A stretch of DNA of 64,000 nt, from the NCBI GenBank assembly GCA_023525715.1, contig CM042010.1, forward strand, positions 69,094,894 through 69,158,893, written 5' to 3'. A program made the position numbers and the translations under genes. The DNA comes from Cichorium intybus. Lineage: Eukaryota > Streptophyta > Magnoliopsida > Asterales > Asteraceae. The first letter of the stretch is position 1; every line of letters starts with the position of its first letter. A model generated the notes under the pieces. That model was not told the origin of the DNA. It made no database searches and saw nothing but the letters and a program-made list of their open reading frames with translations. Below, in pieces: positions 12,431 to 20,488 of this stretch.

Positions 12431-12435
12431 CTAAA
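12431..12435. other. Target-site duplication of G1, left copy (CTAAA)
   Basis: CTAAA directly precedes the left LTR and directly follows the right LTR at 20489-20493. Joining the flanks restores the satellite word AAAGGCTAAAAYGCCGAAAG. The insertion point is therefore exact, with no later rearrangement at either edge. Confidence 0.95.
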
Positions 12436-12575
12436 TGTAAGACCCGTTCCACCGAGTCGCGGCCCAAACTAATCCGCGGCGTGGCTTTAGGAAGGATCTG
12501 GAATCGCGAAGGACTTGTACGCGCGGCGCAGCTCGGAAAAACCATGTGAAAAACCCTAATTCGGATTCAAACGCT

Positions 12576-12583
12576 TATATAAA
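12576..12583 (+). promoter_or_regulatory. G1 LTR TATA box
   Basis: TATATAAA followed by GGGCCCCAGCCCTAGGG; the 3' LTR has the same element at 19217-19224. This is the likely RNA polymerase II promoter of the element. Confidence 0.7.
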
Positions 12584-13387
12584 GGGCCCCAGCCCTAGGG
12601 TTCGTGTTTTTCGGAAATTTCTAGAGTGGAGTCGACTGGTTTCAGTAGAGGCTCTTTGGTTCCAAGGCTTTGAAGGTTTGAAGGGAGAGATACAACGTGA
12701 GGAAAGGCTTGTAGTCGATCGGGTACATTCCTCTGTTCTCCAGAAGCAAGGTAAGAGGATCTATATTCTGATATTTCTTTTTATCTCGTATTAAGGTGTT
12801 ATCCCTTGGTTAGTAGTCTTAGATGACTTGTAACACTTAGGGTTTGGACCAAGGACATGCATGGACTTGCATGTCCATGTGGAAGTGATCTTAGGGTAGT
12901 TTCTGATCCCAGGAAGGGTATGGAGTGAAACCCTAGCCGATGACTGAACTGATTTAGGGCTTAGAACACTTTGGATTAATACGAGTCCGCGGCGCGGACA
13001 GGCTATGTCAGCGACGCGGGTTTGGCTAAGCCCCGTAGCTAAGCGGAGATAGCCGCGACGTGTAGGGTGAGCAGCCACGCCGCGACGAGCTACTGTTTGA
13101 CCCAAAAAGCTTATTTTCAACAATGTTGGTTACCAAACATTGGGTCTGACTTTTAGGCAGGTATATAGGAGTTTGGTCAGTGCTTGACATGTTGTGTATG
13201 TGGGATATAGGTGTGGACAAGCTAAGTGGGATATTAGAGTATATCTGTGTGGTTTCGAATCAAGTGAGTATCATCACCTTACTATATGATGTTGCATGCT
13301 AGGCATCTTTTATGTTATTTACAGTTATATGATTTGCTCTATATTTGTGATTGATTGTTGTTGGGCTCAGTACTGATACATGTCCCC

Positions 13388-13550
13388 TCGTAGTTGTTGT
13401 ATGGCGAGTTGGACTATTGCCTTGTCCCATAGCTGTTGTATGATGGGCTGGGCCATAACCGGGAACCCATAGCTGTTGTATGATGGGTAGAACCTTCCCG
13501 TGTCCATAGCTGTTGTATGATGGACGCCCGTAGCTGTTGTATGGCGGGTA
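13388..13550 (+). repeat. Minisatellite in G1 5' LTR
   Basis: Five copies of a core of the form CRTAGYTGTTGTATGRYGRG, separated by 13 to 20 variable bases. The same five copies lie in the 3' LTR at about 20031-20190, so the expansion predates this insertion. Confidence 0.85.
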
Positions 13551-13865
13551 GGGTTGCGTCGTTCTCGAGGACAGGTTGTTTAATGTGTGGGCATGTATGG
13601 TAGTTGTGCACTCACTAAGCTTTAAGCTTACCCGTTGATTTTATAACATTTCAGGTATTTCAAATGACAAAGGGAAGGGCAAGGCGTGACGGCGGCGCAT
13701 CGCATACAAGAGATTTATTTTAATGAACTATATTAATATTTTCAAATGTTTCCGATGTTGGTTTAAGTAATATGTTGAACAGTTTTACTTTTTGGAATAA
13801 ATATTTTATTGGAACCTTGATAATAACTGAATTTTAGAAATTGTGAAATTTGGGACGTTACAAAT

Positions 13866-13878
13866 TGGTATCAGAGCC
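13866..13878 (+). other. G1 primer binding site (tRNA-iMet)
   Basis: TGGTATCAGAGCC begins three bases after the LTR end and is complementary to initiator tRNA-Met. About 450 bases of leader without coding potential separate it from gag. Confidence 0.95.
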
Positions 13879-14335
13879 TTGGTTTGTGGGATTTGGATGA
13901 ACTGTATTAGGAATCCAAACTCAAACTTAGGACTGAGCGATTTTGTTAAGAAAATGTTTTTGGAAGGTTAAATTAAAGTAAAAGAAGATGCGATGCGAAC
14001 CGTCAGCCGAGCTCAAGTAAGTAATAATATACTTTGTAGACTGTTTTGTGCCTTATGTGCTGCTTTGGAATTTTATGCTACTGTCGTTAGGTTGCTTAGT
14101 GAATGCTGGTAGGTTATATACAATTAGGGTAAGATAGCCTAAAAATTCTTGGTCTGGCCTTACTGGCTGTTCCTTGTTTGGTTGTGACTTTGGGGTAGAT
14201 CAGTTATTCGAACGTCTATCTTATTCCTGATTGTGTACAGCTGTGCGTACGTGAGGCGACTCGACGACATTAGCAGTAGTTCTCTTAGGCACGTGTGAGA
14301 TGGAGATGGTTTAGTGTGTGTGACATTTTAGGAGG

Positions 14336-15499
14336 ATGGTTGAAGAACTTGGAACAAGGGCGAATAGGTGTGGAAGGTAGTAGTACCAAGCCAGTATTAC
14401 CGAAAGCACAGGATTCACGCTTGAGTCAAGAGTAGTCAACCAAAGTCCTAGAAAGTCAAGTAGTTGGGTAGATACGAGTACTGTTGCACATTTCAGAAGG
14501 GTAGTCACTCGAAGTAACGGTGGGCTAGATGCGGGTGCCTCAAGTGGGGGAGGACCGACTGATGAAAATCTCCACAACCTGATAGCGGAGGAGGTCTCGC
14601 AAGAAGTGTTGGTTGCGATACCTCAGTTCTTTGGTACTATTAAAGCTGAGCTATGTGCAATGCTCGAGGAGCGACTGGCTACTCAGGGCACGTCAAGGGC
14701 CAGGGATGCAAGCTATAAGGACTTTTCGGCTTGTTCGCCTCCGATGTTCGATGGGGGCAGGGATCCGATTGTCAGCATGCGATGGGTTTCCGCGGTAGAG
14801 GGTGCCTTCCGCACCTGTTCTTGTCCTGAGAACTCAAAGGTAACATTTGCGGTGAATCTTCTGAGAGAGGGTGCGAAAGATTGGTGGGAAATACGAACGA
14901 AAGATCTCACCCCTGCTCAGTTGGATGCTATTACGTGGCCGCAATTCAAGGAACAGTTCAAACTGGAGTATGTTCAACAGGTGGAAATGGAACGCTTGGC
15001 ACAGGAATACCTGAATCTGACCCAGACCACTGAGACGGTGACGGAGATCACCAAAAAGTTTAATGAGCGAGCACTCTTCTGTCCAGAGTTTGCGGCAACT
15101 GAGCGCATGAGGATGACTCGATATTTGGCGATGCTTCGTACAGACATTCGAGAATTTGTGTCTGCTGCTAGGCACCAAACTCTTACCGATATGATCGCTG
15201 CCGCTTGGGCCCGAGATTTGGAATTGGAAACCCAACAAAGGCAGAAGCGTCCGGCGCCTACTCAGACTCAGCAGGCGTCAAAGATATTTCGAGGGGCAGA
15301 TTAGGGAAAGCAAGGGCAAAGGAGCCATGGTAAGTGTGGTAATTGTGGAAGGAATCATGAGGGGCGTTGCTGGGTGTTAATATGTCATAAGTGTGGAAAG
15401 GAGGGCCACTATGCTAAAGATTGTCGTCAGGAGGTCAAGATTTGTTTTAATTGTAATCAGGTAGGCCACTTCAAGGCCCAGTGTCCTCGTCTGACTCAG
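14336..15499 (+). pseudogene. gag: G1 gag (capsid and nucleocapsid)
   Basis: Structural protein that would form the cytoplasmic particle and package element RNA. The likely ATG at 14336 is followed by two adjacent TAG stops (14378-14383); an open stretch then runs to a TAG at 15302. It contains the retrotransposon gag domain (DWWEIR, WPQFKEQF and FNERALFCP motifs). Past that stop, in the same frame, lie three cysteine knuckles: an atypical CX2CX3HX3C, then CHKCGKEGHYAKDC and CFNCNQVGHFKAQC (15340-15485). It ends at a TGA at 15500. The in-frame stops inactivate it; the frame is otherwise undisturbed. Confidence 0.85.
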
Positions 15500-15502
15500 T
15501 GA

Positions 15503-15971
15503 GTGGTTCAGAATCCAGCACCCACTACTCTCTGAATTACCGATAGTAGGCAGGGGAAAGGGGAAGCCCCTAAGACCAAGGGTCGAGCATTCGTCATGAC
15601 CGCCGAGGAGGCACAGGATGCGCCCGACGTCGTCACGGGTACTCTTTCTTTACTTGCCTCGTGTTTGTGGGGTGTGTACTTAATGTGTCTATTATGCTTT
15701 GATTAGGAACTTTCGTAGTCAACTCTACGCCTACCTTTGTACTATTTGATTCGGGTGCTAGTCATTCTTTTGTGTCTGCCGTGTTGGGAAAGGGTTTCGG
15801 TATTGCTTTAGGAACTCTTCATCGGCCGTTAGAAGTAGAAATTGCGGATGATAAAACCATGCAAGCGACTAGTGTTTATCGGCGATGTGAAGTAGTGATT
15901 CAAGGAATAAAGTTTCCGATCGATCTCATCCCTATACCGTTGAGTGACTCTCGAGTCATCATCGGTATGGA
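15503..15971 (+). pseudogene. pro: G1 protease region, split by an intron-like gap
   Basis: Aspartic protease that would cut the Gag-Pol polyprotein. The gag frame continues through a TGA (15533-15535) to the conserved VVTG motif, stops at an intron-like insertion (15639-15706) and resumes with TFVVN. The catalytic motif FDSGASHSFVS is intact at about 15748-15780, and VIIGMDWL lies near 15955-15975. Just after GMDWL the frame shifts by one base relative to the RT frame. G2 (29401-28523) reads through the VVTGTF motif with no gap, which supports the alignment. Confidence 0.8.
15639..15706 (+). other. Intron-like 68-bp insertion in G1 protease frame
   Basis: Bounded by GT (15639) and AG (15705-15706), T-rich, with no coding sense. 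Its removal joins VVTG to TFVVN and restores the frame into the intact FDSGA protease motif. The length is not a multiple of three, so if unspliced it breaks the frame. Plausible branch-point words (CTTAAT, TTTGAT) lie in its second half. Splicing is inferred from sequence only; a non-spliced insertion is possible. Confidence 0.6.
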
Positions 15972-17651
15972 TTGGTTGGTCAGCATGAATCATGGATTGA
16001 TTGTAAGAACAAACGAGTGTGGATTCAAACCCCAAGTGGGGGAGAGCTGGTTGTGCAGGGCGAGAGAAGGAATCGAAGTGCAGTTTTTTGTTCAGCTGCT
16101 AGGGCACGCAGACATTTTCAACATGGAGGTTCGGGATTTGTGGCTTATGTTTTAGACGTGCGAGAAAAGAAGCCACAGCAGAAAGCAGGTGATATACCGG
16201 TGGTTCGGGATTTTTCGGATGTTTTTCCCGAGGACCTGCCTGGCGTACCGCCAGAGAGACAGGTGGAATTTAAGATCGACTTAACTCCCGGTGCGGCTCC
16301 AATAGCTAAAGCACCGTATCGTCTTGTGCCTCCAGAGATGCTGGTGTTGTCTATTCAACTTCGGGGGTTACTAAATAAGGGATTTATTCGACCCAGTTGC
16401 TCACCGTGGGGAGCGCCTATTTTATTTGTTAAGAAGAAGGATGGTTCCAATAGGATGTGCATAGATTATCGTGAGCTGAACAAGCTTACGGTGAAGAACC
16501 GATATCCATTACCTCGCATCGATGACTTATTCCATCAACTGCAGGGCGCTTCGTGGTTTTCAAAAATTGATTTGCGGTCAGGATACCATCAAATGCGAGT
16601 ACGGGAGGAAGACATCCCGAAAACGGCTTTTCGGACAAGGTACGGCCACTTCGAGTTTGTAGTGATGCCGTTTGGACTGACCAATGCCCCTGCAGCTTTT
16701 ATGGACTTAATGAACCGGGTGTGTCGACCGATGTTGGATCAGTCGGTTATAGTTTTCATTGACGATATCTTAGTTTACTCTCGGAGCAGGGAGCAACACG
16801 AACAACATTTAAGGGAAGTATTGGAGACCTTAAGGAAGGAGAAGCTTTATGCAAAATTATCCAAGTGTGACTTTTGGCTGCGGGAGGTCCAGTTTTTGGG
16901 TCATATCGTCAACGAGCAAGGAATCATGGTAGACCCGGCTAAGGTGGAGGCCGTCATGCGGTGGGAGGTTCCGAAGACTCCCTCAGAGATTAGAAGTTTC
17001 TTGGGTCTAGCTGGTTATTATCGTCGTTTCATCCAAGAATTCTCAAAGGTTGCGGTACCTTTGACTCGGCTAACTAAGAAAAACACTGCTTTTCGGTGGG
17101 GTGAGGAGCAGCAGCAGGCTTTTGAGACTTTGCGGCGGAAATTGTGTGAAGCTCCAGTTTTGACTTTGCCTGAAGGCATGGAGGACATGGTAGTTTATTG
17201 TGATGCATCTATCTCGGGATTGGGGACAGTCTTGATGCAACGAGGTAGGGTGATTGCTTACGCCTCACGACAATTGAAGCCCCATGAGGCTAACTACCCT
17301 ACTCATGATTTGGAATTGGGAGCGGTGGTCTTCGCTCTCAAGATTTGGAGACACTATTTGTATGGAGTGAAGTGTACCATCTATACCGACCACAAGAGTT
17401 TGAAGTATCTGATGGATCAGGCCAATCTCAATATGAGACAGAGGAGATGGTTAGATGTATTGAAAGAATATGATTGTGAGATACACTATCACCCTGGAAA
17501 GGCCAATGTGGTAGCGGATGCGTTAAGCCGTAAGACTTCAGGTACACCCCTTCGGGGCGTTTGTCTAAGAATGACAATTGTGACACCGCTGCTTGAGCTG
17601 ATAGGGAAGGCTCAGGTGGAAGCAAGCAAGAGCAAAAATAAAAAAAGGTGA
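15972..17651 (+). CDS. pol: G1 reverse transcriptase and RNase H
   Basis: A 559-codon open stretch. It begins in the protease-RT linker (DCKNKRVWIQTPSGG near residue 10, DFSDVFPEDLPGVPP near 83-97). RT motifs follow in order: KKKDGSNRMCIDYRELN, LRSGYHQ, MPFGLTNAPAAF and the catalytic FIDDILVYS (about 16755-16785). RNase H follows, with YCDAS, HDLELGAVVFALK, TDHKSL and the closing NVVADALSRK. All the catalytic aspartates I looked for are present. The start shown is the frame opening, not a true initiator; the protein would come from a Gag-Pol fusion. It ends where an extra base at about 17649 shifts the frame into integrase. Confidence 0.93.
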   Translation: MVGQHESWIDCKNKRVWIQTPSGGELVVQGERRNRSAVFCSAARARRHFQHGGSGFVAYVLDVREKKPQQKAGDIPVVRDFSDVFPEDLPGVPPERQVEFKIDLTPGAAPIAKAPYRLVPPEMLVLSIQLRGLLNKGFIRPSCSPWGAPILFVKKKDGSNRMCIDYRELNKLTVKNRYPLPRIDDLFHQLQGASWFSKIDLRSGYHQMRVREEDIPKTAFRTRYGHFEFVVMPFGLTNAPAAFMDLMNRVCRPMLDQSVIVFIDDILVYSRSREQHEQHLREVLETLRKEKLYAKLSKCDFWLREVQFLGHIVNEQGIMVDPAKVEAVMRWEVPKTPSEIRSFLGLAGYYRRFIQEFSKVAVPLTRLTKKNTAFRWGEEQQQAFETLRRKLCEAPVLTLPEGMEDMVVYCDASISGLGTVLMQRGRVIAYASRQLKPHEANYPTHDLELGAVVFALKIWRHYLYGVKCTIYTDHKSLKYLMDQANLNMRQRRWLDVLKEYDCEIHYHPGKANVVADALSRKTSGTPLRGVCLRMTIVTPLLELIGKAQVEASKSKNKKR

Positions 17652-18764
17652 AAGAATAGTGGGTCAGTTGGAAGCTATGGTCAAAGATAGTAGAGATTTG
17701 TTAACTTTTCATGAGAGAATTTGGGTACCGAAGCTGGGTGGGGTTCGTCAAACCCTATTGGAGGAGGCACATAAATCCAAGTTCTCTATCCACCCTGGAG
17801 CAACTAAAATGTATAGGGATCTGCACGAATATTATTGGTGGCCAGGCATGAAGAGGAAAGTAGCTTGGTTTGTCGAAAGATGCATGACCTGTCGTAGGGT
17901 TAAGGCCAAGCACCAACGGCCTCATGGTAGATTGCAGCCTCTTGAGATCCCAGAATGGAAATGGGAGCATATCACAATGGATTTCATCACGAAGTTGCCA
18001 AGAACCCCTCGACATATGGACACTATTTGGGTTATCGTGGATAGGTTGACTAAAAGTGCTCATTTCCTCCCCATCAAGAGACCTTCTCTGCAAAGGAATT
18101 GGCTAAGGTCTACGTAGATGAGATTATCTCTTGGCATGGTATACCGGTCTCGGTGATATCCGACCGGGATGTCCGATTTACGTCTAGATTTTGGAAGAAG
18201 TTTCATGAGGAATTAGGCACTCGCCTTCATTTCAGCACAGCATATCATCCTCAAACGGATGGGCAGAGTGAAAGGACAATTCAAACATTGGAAGATATGC
18301 TTAGGGCATGCGTTATCGATTTTGGTGGGAGTTGGGATTCCCATCTCCCTTTAGCTGAGTTTTCCTATAATAACAGTTACCACACGTGCATTGGCAGGGC
18401 TCCCTTCAAAATGTTGTATGGAAGGAAATGTCGGACTCCTATTTCCTGGGGCGAGGTTGGCCAGCGGGTATTGGGTAGTACTGAGGTAGTGCTCAAGACA
18501 ACTGAGCTAATTCAGAAGGTTCGGGAGAGGTTGTTAACGGCTCAGAGTCGATAGAAAAATTATGCAGATCGGCGACGGTCCGATCTCGAGTTTCAAGTTG
18601 GGGATTATGTTCTTCTTAAGGTGTCACCTTGGAAGGGAGTCATTCGTTTTAGGAAGTGAGGAAAGCTTGGCCCTAGGTACATTGGACCTTATCGAATCAT
18701 TGCCCGAGTAGGTAAGGTAGCTTATCGGCTGGAGCTGCCCGAACAGCTTAGCCAGATTCACGAC
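17652..18764 (+). pseudogene. pol: G1 integrase, frameshifted
   Basis: Would insert element DNA into chromosomes. The zinc-binding HHCC segment (SIHPGATK to CMTCRRVKAKH) is at 17780-17915. The catalytic core follows: ITMDFITKLP, then SDRDVRFTSRFW, then HPQTDGQSERTIQTLEDML, giving D, D and E residues. Defects: a one-base shift on entry (17649), one missing base near 18080-18100 (after HFLPIK), a TAG at 18552 and a TGA at 18657. Both stops fit C-to-T change of CAG or CGA. The DNA-binding tail continues (FQVGDYVLLKVSPWKG, RYIGPYRI). Confidence 0.88.
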
Positions 18765-19061
18765 ATGTTCCACGTTTCGCAACTCAGGAAGTGCGTTACT
18801 GAGGAATTTACAATAGTGCCTTTGGAGGATATTCAATTAGACGAACGCCTAAATTATGTGGAGCGACCAATTGCCATAATTGAAAGGAAGATAAAGACTT
18901 TACGAAATAAACCAATAGGATTAGTTAAGGTGCAGTGGCAGCATCGTAAAGGGTCCGAGTGGACTTGGGAACCGGAGCAGGAAATGCGAAGGCATTACCC
19001 AGAATTGTTTGCAGGCGCGGATTTCGGGGACGAAATCCAATTAAGTAGGGGAGAATTGTAG
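18765..19061 (+). CDS. pol: G1 integrase C-terminus with chromodomain-like segment
   Basis: Starts within the MFHVSQLRKC motif that precedes the chromodomain in this lineage. IERKIKTLRNKPIGLVKVQW, then HRKGSEWTWEPEQEM and HYPELF, match the type II chromodomain style of Tekay chromoviruses, thought to steer integration to certain chromatin. The frame ends in the TAG made by the first bases of the 3' LTR. This is the 3' end of one long pol frame rather than a separate protein. Confidence 0.88.
   Translation: MFHVSQLRKCVTEEFTIVPLEDIQLDERLNYVERPIAIIERKIKTLRNKPIGLVKVQWQHRKGSEWTWEPEQEMRRHYPELFAGADFGDEIQLSRGEL
19044..19056 (+). other. G1 polypurine tract
   Basis: AGTAGGGGAGAAT lies directly before the 3' LTR and would prime plus-strand DNA synthesis. 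Confidence 0.85.
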
Positions 19062-20488
19062 GACCCATTCCACCGAGTCGCGGCCCGGACTAATCCACGG
19101 CGCGGCTTTAGGAAGGATCTGGAATCGCGAAGGACTTGTACGCGCGGCGCAGCTCGGAAAAACCCGTGGCGCGGTGCGCCGCTAATGTGAAAAACCGTAA
19201 TTCGGATTCAAACGCCTATATAAAGGGCCCCAACCCTAGGGTTCGTGTTTTTCGGAAATTTCTAGAGTGGAGTCGACTGGTTTCAGCAGAGGCTCTTTGG
19301 TTCCAAGGCTTTGAAGGTTTGAAGGGAGAGATACAACGTGGGGAAAGGCTTGTAGTCGATCGGGTGTATTCCTCTGTTCTCCAGAAGCAAGGTAAGAGGA
19401 TATACCTTATGATATTTCATTTTATCTCGTATTAAGGTGTTATCCCTTGGTTAGTAGTCTTAGATGACTTGTAACACTTAGGATTTGGACCAAGGACATG
19501 CATGGACTTGCATGTCCATGAGGAAGTGATCTTAGGGTAGTTTCTGATCGCAGGAAGGGTATGGAGTGAAACCCTAGCCGATGACTGAACTGATTTAGGG
19601 CTTAGAAGACTTTGGATTAATACGAGTCCGTGGCGCGGACAGGCTATGTCAGCGACGCGGGTTTGGCTAAGCCCCGTAGCTATGCGGAGATAGCCGCAAC
19701 GCGTAGGGTGAGAAGCCACGCCGCGGCGAGCTGCTGTTTGACCCAAAAAGCTTATTTTCGACAATGTTGGTTACCAAACGTTGGGTCTGATTTTTAGGCA
19801 GGTCTATAGGAGTTTGGTCAGTGCTTGACATGTTGTGTATGTGGGATATAGGTGTGGACGAGCTAAGTGGGGATATTAGAGTATATCTGTGCGGTTTCGA
19901 ATCAAGTGAGTATCCTCACCTTACTATATGATGTTGCATGCTAGCATCTTGTATGTTATTTATAGTTATATGATTTGCTCTATATCTGTGGTTGATTGTT
20001 GTTGGGCTCAGTACTGATGCGTGTCCCCTCGTAGTTGTTGTATGGCGAGTTGGACAATTGCCTTGTCCCATAGCTGTTGTATGATGGGCTCGGCCATAAC
20101 CAGGAACCCATAGCTGTTGTATGATGGGTAGAACCTTCCCGTGTCCATAGCTGTTGTATGATGGACGCCCGTAGCTGTTGTATGGCGGGTAGGGTCGGGT
20201 CGTTCTCGAGGAAGGGTTGTTTAATGTGTAGGCATGTATGGTAGTTGTGGACTCACTAAGCTTTAAGCTTACCGTTGATTTTATAACATTTCAGGTATTT
20301 CAAATGACAAAGGGAAGGGCAAGCATCGCACACAAGAGATTTATTTTAATTAACTATATTAGTATTTTCAAATGTTTCAGCTGTTGGTTTAAGTAATATG
20401 TTGAACAGTTTTACTTTTTGGAATAAGTATTTTATTGGAACCTTGATAATAACTGAATTTTAGAAATTTTGAAATTTGGGACGTTACA
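19057..20488 (+). repeat. G1 3' LTR
   Basis: Begins TGTAGGACCC and ends GGGACGTTACA. It aligns along its length with the 5' LTR, apart from the two indels named in the G1 entry. The five-copy minisatellite is at about 20031-20190 and the TATA box at 19217-19224. TSD CTAAA follows at 20489-20493. Confidence 0.95.

Larger units (their letters stand above)
5800..12435 (+). repeat. ~530-bp satellite array, left part (13 monomers)
   Basis: Head-to-tail array; monomer starts, taken at CTT of the ACCTTRAAAACGTC word, are 5811, 6324, 6858, 7394, 7925, 8457, 8993, 9525, 10061, 10574, 11252, 11783 and 12313. Spacing is 530-536 bp, except 513 bp for two monomers lacking a ~24-bp block with the TATA box and 678 bp for one with a partial duplication. 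Each monomer holds an LTR-like unit (TGTTGG...TCCAACA, e.g. 7493-7909) and a spacer. No protein is encoded. The array continues after G1 and probably also left of C1. Confidence 0.95.
12436..13862 (+). repeat. G1 5' LTR
   Basis: Begins TGTAAGACCC and ends GGGACGTTACA. It contains a TATA box at 12576-12583, GC-rich words (GCGGCGCGG) and a five-copy minisatellite at about 13388-13550. The segment ACTCACTAAGCTTTAAGCTTACCC near the 3' end recurs in other gypsy LTRs of the window (about 23702, and inverted near 42030). Confidence 0.95.
12436..20488 (+). mobile_element. Tekay-like chromovirus G1 (Ty3/gypsy), near full length
   Basis: 8053-bp element with two LTRs, PBS, gag with zinc knuckles, protease, RT, RNase H, integrase and a C-terminal chromodomain-like segment, in gypsy order on the plus strand. 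The LTRs (1427 and 1432 bp) differ by scattered substitutions and two clear indels: about 27 bp present only in the 3' LTR near 19165, and about 11 bp present only in the 5' LTR near 13690. The coding part holds several stops and single-base frameshifts, so it is non-autonomous now. The chromodomain and the motif style point to the Tekay lineage; that placement is from memory of the family. Confidence 0.95.

Noticed and set aside
5800..12435. CRISPR-like or 5S rDNA-type array
   Set aside because: Unit length is ~530 bp with no short repeat/spacer structure, and I found no 5S internal promoter or coding sequence.
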